NCBI GenBank assembly: GCA_937919125.1
Contig: CALFOB010000046.1
Coordinates: forward strand, 1 to 8,752
Length of the DNA stretch: 8,752 nt
DNA from: an uncultured Micrococcales bacterium
GTDB lineage: Bacteria; Actinomycetota; Actinomycetes; Actinomycetales; Microbacteriaceae
Reading direction: 5' to 3'
Shown here: positions 1 through 5,885 of the stretch, piece by piece
Position numbering within the stretch: the first letter of the stretch is position 1
Layout: each line of letters begins with the position of its first letter
Translations under genes and position numbers: made by a program
Notes under the pieces: model-generated
Told to the model about the DNA's origin: nothing
The model's database searches: none
What the model saw: the letters and a program-made list of their open reading frames with translations, nothing else

Positions 1-383
1 ATATACGAAGTATTTGTCACCTGGGCGTGAATCTTGTATGCACCGGCACATGGTTTTAGGATTGAGATTTCATTCAAGACGGCACTGATTTGATCTTGAG
101 TTCCTGTAAAGAAGAGTCCTTGAGAAGTATTTGAATTGGTGTTCAATTGCACTGCTCCAGATGTGCCACTGTCAGTCCAAGTTAGATTTCCAGCTTCTGC
201 AAGCACGGAGAGCGTAAGGGTCTCAAGCGGATCGTTGCCGGAGATAGATGAGCCTTGCAAAGTGTCGTTGGTATTGATCAGAGTTATATCTGGCCCAGCA
301 GCCTGAGCCGGAACTACGAATCCAGCAAGGATTAGCCCCACTGTTGAAATGGCAGTACTAAATGCCTTGATTGGTCTCTTCAT
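1..383 (-). CDS. Secreted protein, N-terminal part only (3' end outside window)
   Basis: An open frame begins at the ATG at 383-381 and runs without a stop to the window edge, giving 127 codons. Residues 1-28 form a clear Sec signal peptide: a basic start (MKRPIK), a hydrophobic core (residues 11-24) and an AQA-A cleavage site after residue 28. The mature part is rich in Thr, Ser, Asn and Gly with alternating hydrophobic residues (for example TLTLSVLAEAG at 55-65), suggesting a beta-rich Ig- or cadherin-like surface domain. One cysteine is visible at residue 112. An AAAGGA ribosome site at 388-393 sits 4 bases upstream of the ATG and supports this start. It follows hspR on the same strand after a 130-base gap, so it probably has its own promoter. 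The full length and any anchor are unseen. Resemblance to secreted C-type-lectin-like proteins of related bacteria is only a weak impression; the function is unknown. Confidence 0.8.
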   Translation of the reverse strand, partial: MKRPIKAFSTAISTVGLILAGFVVPAQAAGPDITLINTNDTLQGSSISGNDPLETLTLSVLAEAGNLTWTDSGTSGAVQLNTNSNTSQGLFFTGTQDQISAVLNEISILKPCAGAYKIHAQVTNTSY

Positions 384-424
384 GTTTTCCTTTACACGCT
401 TTTGCGTCCAAGTCTAGAACGAAA

Positions 425-452
425 ATCATAATAAAGTTAGTTTTTTCATAAA
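425..452 (-). promoter_or_regulatory. Candidate promoter of the secreted-protein gene
   Basis: On the minus strand a TATGAT hexamer (425-430; 5 of 6 matches to TATAAT) lies about 40 bases upstream of the ATG at 383. A poor -35 candidate, TTTATG (447-452; 3 of 6 matches), lies 16 bases further upstream. The AT-rich stretch and the 130-base gap after hspR fit an independent promoter, but the -35 match is weak and no start site is known. Confidence 0.3.
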
Positions 453-513
453 TGAGCTGAAGTCAGCCAAATCCAGCAAGGTGAAGGGCGTTTGGGGCTA
501 ATTTGCCTGGTAT

Positions 514-930
514 TTAGTTGTTACGGCCCCAAAGGACTATGGAAGTGGACTTCTTAGGTCTTCTACCTGAAGGCAGGCTAACTGTCCCAGAGTCTCCTAC
601 TGCAAAGACTCGAACTCCTGGCTGCTTCTGAGATAGCTCTTCAACTAGTTTCTCTAGTTCATTGACCCTTATCTTCATCTCCACTAAATAGTTCTCAAGA
701 TCAAGGATTCTCTTGATAGCAACTAGAGATACGCCTTCGCTGGATAGCTTTGCTACCTCAACTAGTTGGGTGACGTTTCGAAGGGTATATCTTCTGGACT
801 GACCGATAGTTCTACTTGGTCTAACAAGGCCCATGCGGTCATACTGACGAAGAGTCTGTGGATGCATCTTGGCTAGTTCAGCTGCAGCTGCAATAGTCAG
901 GATAGGAGCATCAGGATCAATGTGGTTCAT
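514..930 (-). CDS. hspR: HspR, MerR-family heat-shock repressor
   Basis: This 138-residue protein is the autoregulatory repressor of the dnaK operon. It is known in the family to bind HAIR inverted repeats, with DnaK as co-repressor. A MerR-type winged helix-turn-helix covers residues 10-75: helix-turn-helix 12-32 (LAKMHPQTLRQYDRMGLVRP region), a wing with GQSRRYT at 43-49, then SSEGVSLVAIKRILDLE, typical of HspR. A leucine-rich dimerisation helix spans about 80-102. The tail is basic (GRRPKKSTSIVLWGR), like the conserved end of actinobacterial HspR. The length is normal. The start ATG at 930-928 shares one base with the dnaJ stop (TAATG), and an AGGA at 939-942 lies 8 bases upstream, so translational coupling is likely. 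It is the last gene of the operon, so its product probably feeds back on the HAIR sites at 4271-4355. No convincing terminator follows it. Confidence 0.95.
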   Translation of the reverse strand: MNHIDPDAPILTIAAAAELAKMHPQTLRQYDRMGLVRPSRTIGQSRRYTLRNVTQLVEVAKLSSEGVSLVAIKRILDLENYLVEMKIRVNELEKLVEELSQKQPGVRVFAVGDSGTVSLPSGRRPKKSTSIVLWGRNN

Positions 931-1835
931 TAGAGAAGTCCTGCTCTATTCAGTAGATCTTGTCTTGGGTCTTCTTTAGGAAGTAGTTCATCAAATTCAG
1001 CTAGAGCTTTAGCAGCTTTATCGCTTATGTGTGAAGGAACTAGAACTTCAACAGTTGCAAGTAGATCACCGACACCTTTAGCTGTTGTAACACCTTTACC
1101 CTTAACTCTCAACACTCTTCCATTAGGAGTGTTAGGAGCAACTTTTAGTTTCACAGGATCTCCACCAAGAGTTGGAACAGAAATAGTTGCACCCAAAACC
1201 GCTTCAGCAAAAGTTACTGGAACAGATAGACGCAAGTTATTGCCATCTCTACTAAAGACTGGATGAGGTTTAACAGAAACAGTGATAATTAGGTCCCCGT
1301 TAGGTCCACCGTTAGGTGAAGCTGCACCTTTGCCACGAAGCTTAATCTTCTGGCCATCTAGAACTCCAGCAGGAATCTTTGCATTGATTGGATCCATGCC
1401 TGCGTAGTTCAACTTAATAGTTGTTCCATTAACAGAATCAATGAATGGAAGTTCAGTAGTTGCAGTTAGATCTTGTCCTGGCATCGGACCACCGAAACCA
1501 CCAAAGCCTCTTCCGCCTCCGCCAAACAAGTTAGCAAAAACATCTTCGAAGCCAGCGTTAGATTGTCCGCCACCTCCAGGAGCAGTGAATCTTGCTCCAC
1601 CGCCCATAGCTCTGAACTGATCGTATTCTCTTCTTTGTTCTTTATCTGAAAGAACAGAATATGCTTCAGAGATTTCTTTGAACTTAGCTTCAGACTTAGC
1701 ATCATCTGGATTTGAATCCGGATGATATTTTCTTGCTAGCTTTCTATAAACTTTCTTGAGGTCTGCCTCAGTTACATCTTTAGCGACGCCAAGAACTTTA
1801 TAGAAGTCCTTCTCTAACCAATCTTGACTTGCCAT
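930..1835 (-). CDS. dnaJ: DnaJ/CbpA-like Hsp40 co-chaperone without zinc finger
   Basis: This 301-residue Hsp40 delivers unfolded clients to DnaK and stimulates its ATPase in the cytoplasm. The J domain occupies residues 9-75, with the essential HPD tripeptide at 38-40. A Gly/Phe-rich linker follows (about 78-120, with GGGG runs), then the two C-terminal beta-barrel substrate-binding domains (about 121-280) and a short C-terminal dimerisation end. The four CxxCxGxG zinc repeats of class A DnaJ (usually about 370-390 residues) are absent. The protein contains no cysteine at all, so it is class B (CbpA-like). The frame is intact and the two flanking domains join smoothly, so this is not a recent deletion artefact. 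The start ATG at 1835 lies 7 bases after the grpE stop with only a weak purine stretch before it, suggesting translational coupling. The stop overlaps the hspR start by one base. The gene name follows operon position; cbpA would also be defensible. Confidence 0.93.
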   Translation of the reverse strand: MASQDWLEKDFYKVLGVAKDVTEADLKKVYRKLARKYHPDSNPDDAKSEAKFKEISEAYSVLSDKEQRREYDQFRAMGGGARFTAPGGGGQSNAGFEDVFANLFGGGGRGFGGFGGPMPGQDLTATTELPFIDSVNGTTIKLNYAGMDPINAKIPAGVLDGQKIKLRGKGAASPNGGPNGDLIITVSVKPHPVFSRDGNNLRLSVPVTFAEAVLGATISVPTLGGDPVKLKVAPNTPNGRVLRVKGKGVTTAKGVGDLLATVEVLVPSHISDKAAKALAEFDELLPKEDPRQDLLNRAGLL

Positions 1836-1842
1836 CTTCTAA

Positions 1843-2373
1843 CTACTTCGCTTCAGGAATAAAAACTGCAACCATTGCTGGACGAATAATGCGATCACCT
1901 AGTTTGTATCCAGGAGAGATTACATCTGCAATAACATTTTCTTCAACTTCTGTTGAGGGCGTCTGCACTAATGCGTTGTGTAATTCAGGATCAAACTTCT
2001 CACCCTTTGCACCAAACACAACAAGACCAAACTTGTCTCCACCATTACGCAGCTTGTTTAGAACTGCAGCAAAAGGAGACCCTTCTAGATCACCGTGTGC
2101 TTCTGCAAGAGATAGGTCATCGAATGCAGGAAGAAATGCTCTGATAACTTCAGCGATTGCTGCATTGCGAGCAACATCTCTGTCTCTCTCAACGCGAGTC
2201 TTGAAGTTAACAAACTCAGCCTGCAGCCTCTGCAAATCAGCTAGAAGCTCTGCTTCCTTACTGATCGGCCCAGTCTCTTCAACTAGGTCCTGTAGTTCAG
2301 CATCTAGCGGATCAACAGGGGAGTTGTCGGGTGAGTCGGGACCCTTAGATCCCGACTCAAACTCTTCCGACAC
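1843..2373 (-). CDS. grpE: GrpE, nucleotide exchange factor for DnaK
   Basis: This 176-residue protein releases ADP from DnaK and resets the Hsp70 cycle; in the family it also acts as a thermosensor through its long helix. An acidic, disordered N-terminus (1-35) is followed by a long coiled-coil helix (about 36-75, containing LQRLQAEFVNFKTRVERDRD). A helical part comes next, then the C-terminal beta domain with FDPELH (127-132) and the GrpE signature around VISPGYKLGDRIIRPAMVAV (151-170). It is slightly short for the family because of the brief N-terminal tail. The start is GTG at 2373-2371, overlapping the dnaK stop by one base (TAGTG), with only a repetitive GAAGAAG purine stretch as a ribosome site. 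Translation is therefore probably coupled to dnaK. An internal ATG is possible but would remove part of the N-terminus. Confidence 0.95.
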   Translation of the reverse strand: MSEEFESGSKGPDSPDNSPVDPLDAELQDLVEETGPISKEAELLADLQRLQAEFVNFKTRVERDRDVARNAAIAEVIRAFLPAFDDLSLAEAHGDLEGSPFAAVLNKLRNGGDKFGLVVFGAKGEKFDPELHNALVQTPSTEVEENVIADVISPGYKLGDRIIRPAMVAVFIPEAK

Positions 2374-4205
2374 TACTTCTTCTCTTCTTCTTCGTCGACT
2401 ACTTCAGCGTCAACAACATCTTCAGTTGAAGGTGCTTCTTGCTCTGCTTCTTGTGAAGCAGCAGCGTAGATAGCTTCGCCCAACTTAGTCTGTGATTCGT
2501 TTAGCTTCTCAAGAGCTGACTTCACTGCATCGAAGTCTTCTCCTGCAAGAGCAGTCTTTAGAGCATCAACATCTGCTTGCACATCTGTCTTTACTTCTTC
2601 AGATAGCTTCTGGTCGTTATCCTTGATCAATTTCTCGATCTGGTAAACCATCTGCTCACCCTGGTTACGGGTGTCTGCTTCTTCGCGACGCTTCTTGTCT
2701 TCAGCTGCGTGCTCTTCTGCATCTTTAACCATGCGCTCAATGTCTTCCTTAGACAATGAAGAACCACCGGTAATAGTCATTGACTGTTCCTTATTAGTTC
2801 CCTTGTCCTTAGCTGACACGTGCACGATACCGTTTGCATCGATGTCGAAAGTAACTTCGATCTGAGGCAAACCTCTAGGTGCTGGAGCAATACCAGTTAG
2901 TTCAAAGTTTCCAAGAGACTTGTTATCTCTAGTGAAATCTCTTTCACCTTGGTAAACCTGGATGCTAACTGCAGGTTGGTTGTCATCAGCTGTTGTGAAA
3001 ACTTCTGATCTCTTAGTTGGAATCGCAGTGTTACGTTCAATCAACTTAGTCATGATTCCACCCTTGGTTTCAATACCAAGAGATAGTGGAGTCACGTCAA
3101 TCAATAGAACGTCTTTACGTTCACCCTTAAGAACACCGGCCTGAAGTGAAGCACCAACTGCAACTACTTCATCAGGGTTTACACCCTTGTTAGCTTCTCT
3201 GCCACCGGTAAGAGTCTTAACAAGTTCTGCAACCTGTGGCATACGAGTTGAACCACCAACAAGAATTACGTGTGCAATGTCAGAGACCTTCACACCTGCT
3301 TCTTTGATTACATCGTTGAAAGGCTTACGTGTGCGCTCCAACAAATCGTTTGTCATTTGTTCGAACTGTGCACGAGTAATTGTCTCGTCCAAGTTTGCTG
3401 GACCATTCTCGGTTAGAGATAGGTAAGGCAACTGAACGTTGGTTGACATTGACTGTGAAAGTTCTTTCTTAGCCTGCTCAGCTGCTTCCTTTAGACGCTG
3501 AAGAGCAATCTTGTCTTTAGCAACATCAACACCCGTTGTTTCCTTGAACTTTTTAACCAAGTGGTCAACAAGTCTCTGGTCCCAGTCATCTCCACCTAGA
3601 CGGTTATCACCTGAGGTTGCTTTTACCTGGATAGTTGAGAAGCCATCATCTTTTCCAACTTCTAGAAGTGAAACGTCAAATGTTCCACCACCTAGGTCGA
3701 ATACCAAGATCAATTCATCTTCTTTACCTTTATCAAGACCATAAGCAAGAGCTGCTGCTGTTGGCTCGTTGATAATTCTTAGAACGTTAAGACCTGCAAT
3801 CTCACCTGCTTCTTTGGTTGCTTGACGCTCGGCGTCATTGAAGTAAGCAGGAACAGTAATAACTGCATCTGTTACTGGCTCACCTAAATAGGTCTCAGCA
3901 TCTCTCTTAAGCTTTCCTAAGATACGAGCTGATAGTTCTTGGGCGGTGTATTTCTTACCGTCAACATCAAAGTTCCATGTGGTACCCATGTGACGCTTCA
4001 CCGAAGCAATGGTGCGATCCACGTTTGTTACTGCCTGGCGCTTAGCGGTCTCACCGACAAGCACTTCGCCGTCCTTAGTGAATGCAACGATCGAAGGGGT
4101 TGTGCGGAAACCTTCTGCGTTAGCAATAACGGTTGGTTCTCCACCTTCTAATACGCTTACTGCGCTGTTTGTTGTACCTAGGTCAATACCTACTGCACGT
4201 GCCAT
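2373..4205 (-). CDS. dnaK: DnaK, Hsp70 chaperone
   Basis: This 610-residue ATP-dependent chaperone folds and protects cytoplasmic proteins with DnaJ and GrpE. It is also the likely co-repressor of HspR. The nucleotide-binding domain (about 1-365) shows IDLGTTNS (7-14), VPAYFNDAERQAT (118-130), INEPTAAALAYGL (145-157), FDLGGGTFDVSLLE (169-182) and ILVGGSTRMPQV (314-325). The linker DVLLIDVTPLSLG is at 365-377, followed by the substrate-binding beta domain and a helical lid. The tail is acidic (DVVDAEVVDEEEEKK). About 610 residues is usual for Gram-positive DnaK, which lacks the insert found in the E. coli form. The ATG at 4205-4203 is chosen because MARAVGIDLGTTNS matches the family start and an AAGGAG site (4215-4220) lies 9 bases upstream. 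A 19-residue upstream extension from a TTG codon is unsupported. First gene of the operon, behind the HAIR-controlled promoter. Confidence 0.98.
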   Translation of the reverse strand: MARAVGIDLGTTNSAVSVLEGGEPTVIANAEGFRTTPSIVAFTKDGEVLVGETAKRQAVTNVDRTIASVKRHMGTTWNFDVDGKKYTAQELSARILGKLKRDAETYLGEPVTDAVITVPAYFNDAERQATKEAGEIAGLNVLRIINEPTAAALAYGLDKGKEDELILVFDLGGGTFDVSLLEVGKDDGFSTIQVKATSGDNRLGGDDWDQRLVDHLVKKFKETTGVDVAKDKIALQRLKEAAEQAKKELSQSMSTNVQLPYLSLTENGPANLDETITRAQFEQMTNDLLERTRKPFNDVIKEAGVKVSDIAHVILVGGSTRMPQVAELVKTLTGGREANKGVNPDEVVAVGASLQAGVLKGERKDVLLIDVTPLSLGIETKGGIMTKLIERNTAIPTKRSEVFTTADDNQPAVSIQVYQGERDFTRDNKSLGNFELTGIAPAPRGLPQIEVTFDIDANGIVHVSAKDKGTNKEQSMTITGGSSLSKEDIERMVKDAEEHAAEDKKRREEADTRNQGEQMVYQIEKLIKDNDQKLSEEVKTDVQADVDALKTALAGEDFDAVKSALEKLNESQTKLGEAIYAAASQEAEQEAPSTEDVVDAEVVDEEEEKK

Positions 4206-4214
4206 GTGGTTGTT

Positions 4215-4220
4215 CTCCTT
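4215..4220 (-). promoter_or_regulatory. Ribosome binding site of dnaK
   Basis: AAGGAG on the minus strand, 9 bases before the ATG at 4205. It is the strongest Shine-Dalgarno match in the window and decides the dnaK start against the longer TTG-initiated frame. A small hairpin (GCCC-TTACT-GGGC, 4231-4243) lies just upstream in the leader; its stem has only 4 pairs and may be chance. Confidence 0.85.
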
Positions 4221-4270
4221 ATTAGTGCCCGCCCTTACTGGGCCGCAGCTTTTGTGTCTCAAAACTCGAA

Positions 4271-4291
4271 CTTGAGCCTTGTTGACTCAAG
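4271..4291. promoter_or_regulatory. HAIR operator 1 (HspR-binding inverted repeat)
   Basis: CTTGAGC-N7-ACTCAAG, matching the known HspR operator consensus CTTGAGT-N7-ACTCAAG at 13 of 14 arm positions. It covers the likely -10 region and transcription start of the dnaK promoter, so a bound repressor would block RNA polymerase. Assignment rests on the consensus together with hspR in the same operon. Confidence 0.9.
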
Positions 4292-4318
4292 TTTCACAAA
4301 TCCCAAGCGTTATGTCAA
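4290..4318 (-). promoter_or_regulatory. dnaK operon promoter
   Basis: On the minus strand a perfect TTGACA -35 box (4313-4318) is followed after 17 bases by GAAACT (4290-4295), a poor -10 (3 of 6 matches) that keeps the A2 and T6 positions. The start site would fall near 4283, inside HAIR operator 1, giving a leader of about 78 bases before the dnaK ATG. The -35 box is convincing; the -10 assignment is less so. Confidence 0.65.
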
Positions 4319-4375
4319 GCAAACAAACTGAAAACTTGATGTGAGTCGGCTCAAGTTCGCTCAAGGCAAACAAAC
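4319..4375. repeat. 10-base direct repeat GCAAACAAAC, two copies
   Basis: GCAAACAAAC occurs at 4319-4328 and 4366-4375, 47 bases apart. Each copy is preceded on the plus strand by TCAA (or TCAAG), which is part of the dnaK -35 box in the first case and of the extra HAIR half-site in the second. On the minus strand both read GTTTGTTTGC followed by C/TTGA. This could mark an old duplication of the promoter-operator unit or a protein-binding site; it could also be coincidence in A-rich DNA. Confidence 0.6.
4335..4365. promoter_or_regulatory. HAIR operator 2 plus an extra half-site
   Basis: An imperfect HAIR, CTTGATG-N7-GCTCAAG (4335-4355), lies 16 bases upstream of the dnaK -35 box; 11 of 14 arm positions match the consensus. 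A third half-site GCTCAAG (4359-4365) repeats its right arm exactly 10 bases further on, about one helical turn, so it would lie on the same DNA face. A 12-base sequence at 4348-4359 is the exact reverse complement of 4267-4278 at HAIR 1, so the two operators are inverted relatives around the promoter. Confidence 0.75.
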
Positions 4376-4377
4376 CC

Positions 4378-4383
4378 CATAAT
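4378..4383 (+). promoter_or_regulatory. Candidate -10 box of the divergent transporter gene
   Basis: CATAAT matches TATAAT at 5 of 6 positions, 61 bases before the chosen ATG at 4445. The -35 region would fall near 4355-4361, on the HAIR 2 and third half-site cluster, where only a weak hexamer (TTCGCT, 4356-4361) is seen. If this is the promoter, HspR bound at 4335-4365 would also interfere with it. Low certainty. Confidence 0.35.
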
Positions 4384-4444
4384 CGTTGTGAAAAAGTACC
4401 TAAAACCAGCCACCTTTAGAGCTTTTTGCCGTCAAACTTTCCCT

Positions 4445-5782
4445 ATGACTAATTCAACGAAGCCAAGATCAAAACACGCTACCTGGGCATGGATGCTTTG
4501 GGACTGGGCTGAACAGCCTTTTCCAACAATCATGCAAACCTTTATCTTCCCAGTGTTCCTGGCTTCAGCCGCTGGCGCTGTAGCTGCTAGCTGTACTAAC
4601 CCTGACTTAAAGAATTCATTTGACGCTCAATTAGGACTGACCACCATAATTGCCGGAATTGCGTTGGCGCTTATTGCTCCGGTTCTAGGAAGACGAAGCG
4701 ACACAAATGGCAAGAGAAAATTTTGGTTGCTAACCAACACTTACATCTTGGTAGCTCTGATGATTGCTGCGTTCTTCATCGAGGCAAAGCCTGAGTATGT
4801 AATTCCAGGCCTCATCATTTATGGCGTGGGTTCTGTGGTGCAAGAGTCGGCTTTCATCAGCTACTACGCGATGCTCAAGCAGGTATCTACTGAAAAGAAT
4901 ATTGGACGGATCTCTGGCTACGCATGGGCCCTCGGCTACGTTGGCGGAATTATTCTTTTGGTTCTCGCACTCGTTGGATTTATTCAAACGGATACGCCTT
5001 GGTTTGGGCTCCCAAGTGATGGAGACCTTGGAGTGCGTGCGGTCTTCTTGATGGCTGCAGTGTGGATGTTGGTTTTCTCAATTCCACTAATGCTTTTTGT
5101 AAAAGAGATCCCTGCTAAAGCAGGAGCTAAGCGCGAAACAATTAGAGAGTCCTACAAGTCCATTGCTCGCCAACTTGTAAATATGCGCAAAGATGCACCA
5201 GAAGCTTTCAAGTTCCTAATTGCAAGCGCAATCTTCCGAGACGGCCTAGCAGGAGTGTTTACATTCGGTGCCGTCATCGGTGCTCTAGTCTTCTGTTTCG
5301 AAACAGCAGACATTATCGTCTACGGAATTGCAGCAAACGTTATTGCAGGTATCGGAGCAGCCATCGGCGGGTGGCTGGATGACCGTCTTGGTAGCAAGAA
5401 AGTAATTGCCACATCTCTTGTTGGATTGATACTCGCTGGTAGTGGAGTGTTCTTCTTCTCTTCATTCGGAGCATCTGCTTATTGGATCTTTGGATTGATG
5501 CTTGCTCTATTTGTTGGCCCTGCTCAAGCTTCTGCTAGAACGTTTGTGGCAAGGTTCGCACCAGCTGAACGCGAGGGGGAGATCTTTGGTCTCTACCAGT
5601 TCACAGGAAGAGCAGTTAGCTTCCTAAGTGGTGTTATGTGGACTTTATCAATCACTTTTGCACAGATAGTGCTTGGAATTCAGCAAGCGACTATTTGGGG
5701 CATCTGGGGCTTGATGATTATTCTGATCACAGGTTTGATCCTGTTGCTTCGAGTTAAGGAACCAAAGGCTGCATTGAAATAG
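4445..5782 (+). CDS. UMF1-like major facilitator superfamily transporter
   Basis: This 445-residue integral membrane protein has about 12 hydrophobic segments in two halves, typical in size and layout for the MFS. The start (residues 12-40, WAWMLWDWAEQPFPTIMQTF region) resembles the UMF1/Atg22-like family. The loop between helices 2 and 3 carries the MFS motif A variant GRRSDTNGKRK (82-92), and the second half has the counterpart GGWLDDRLGSKK. Substrate unknown; distant UMF1 relatives are linked to amino-acid or other small-molecule efflux, but nothing here fixes the substrate. ATG 4445 is preferred because the conserved part begins soon after it. A GTG at 4388 would add 19 residues without obvious similarity. 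Neither start has a Shine-Dalgarno site. The gene is divergent from dnaK across a 239-base region with HspR operators, and ends before a strong terminator. Confidence 0.85.
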   Translation: MTNSTKPRSKHATWAWMLWDWAEQPFPTIMQTFIFPVFLASAAGAVAASCTNPDLKNSFDAQLGLTTIIAGIALALIAPVLGRRSDTNGKRKFWLLTNTYILVALMIAAFFIEAKPEYVIPGLIIYGVGSVVQESAFISYYAMLKQVSTEKNIGRISGYAWALGYVGGIILLVLALVGFIQTDTPWFGLPSDGDLGVRAVFLMAAVWMLVFSIPLMLFVKEIPAKAGAKRETIRESYKSIARQLVNMRKDAPEAFKFLIASAIFRDGLAGVFTFGAVIGALVFCFETADIIVYGIAANVIAGIGAAIGGWLDDRLGSKKVIATSLVGLILAGSGVFFFSSFGASAYWIFGLMLALFVGPAQASARTFVARFAPAEREGEIFGLYQFTGRAVSFLSGVMWTLSITFAQIVLGIQQATIWGIWGLMIILITGLILLLRVKEPKAALK

Positions 5783-5849
5783 TGCGAGAGTCTCATTCAG
5801 GCTAGCGAGCGCCGATACACAAGTAAGTGGTGTTAGTTGAATGAATAAA

Positions 5850-5879
5850 AAAGAACCCCTCTACTTGGAGGGGTTCTTT
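5850..5879. terminator. Bidirectional Rho-independent terminator
   Basis: A perfect 12-base-pair stem (AAAGAACCCCTC / GAGGGGTTCTTT) closes a 6-base loop. Read on the minus strand the stem ends in TTCTTTTTTATT, a good U-tract for dcd, whose stop codon is 6 bases away. On the plus strand the T-run is shorter (TTCTTTGTTTAATT) but still serves the transporter gene that ends at 5782. It sits between two convergent genes. Confidence 0.92.
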
Positions 5880-5885
5880 GTTTAA

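Noticed and set aside
930..1835. DnaJ as a pseudogene that lost its zinc finger
   Set aside because: The frame is intact, the J, Gly/Phe and C-terminal domains are complete, and class B Hsp40 proteins naturally have this layout.
1829..2473. 214-codon plus-strand open frame opposite grpE
   Set aside because: Ser/Arg/Leu-rich shadow of grpE and the dnaK tail, with no domain or ribosome site. Other short frames opposite dnaK, dnaJ and the exporter were dismissed for the same reason.
4206..4262. N-terminal extension of DnaK by 19 residues from a TTG codon
   Set aside because: The added residues do not match the family; ATG 4205 has an AAGGAG site at ideal distance and gives the standard MARAVGIDLGTTNS start.
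4260..4310. SigH/SigR-type (GGAAT-N-GTT) promoter for dnaK
   Set aside because: A GGGAT on the minus strand lacks a GTT at the required distance; the TTGACA box is the better candidate.
4206..4387. CIRCE element (HrcA operator) at dnaK
   Set aside because: No TTAGCACTC-N9-GAGTGCTAA-like repeat is present; the inverted repeats are HAIR type.
5783..5849. Small RNA or short gene between the transporter and the terminator
   Set aside because: Only 67 bases, no plausible start with a ribosome site and no strong promoter; only a minor GAGA-G-TCTC repeat is seen.
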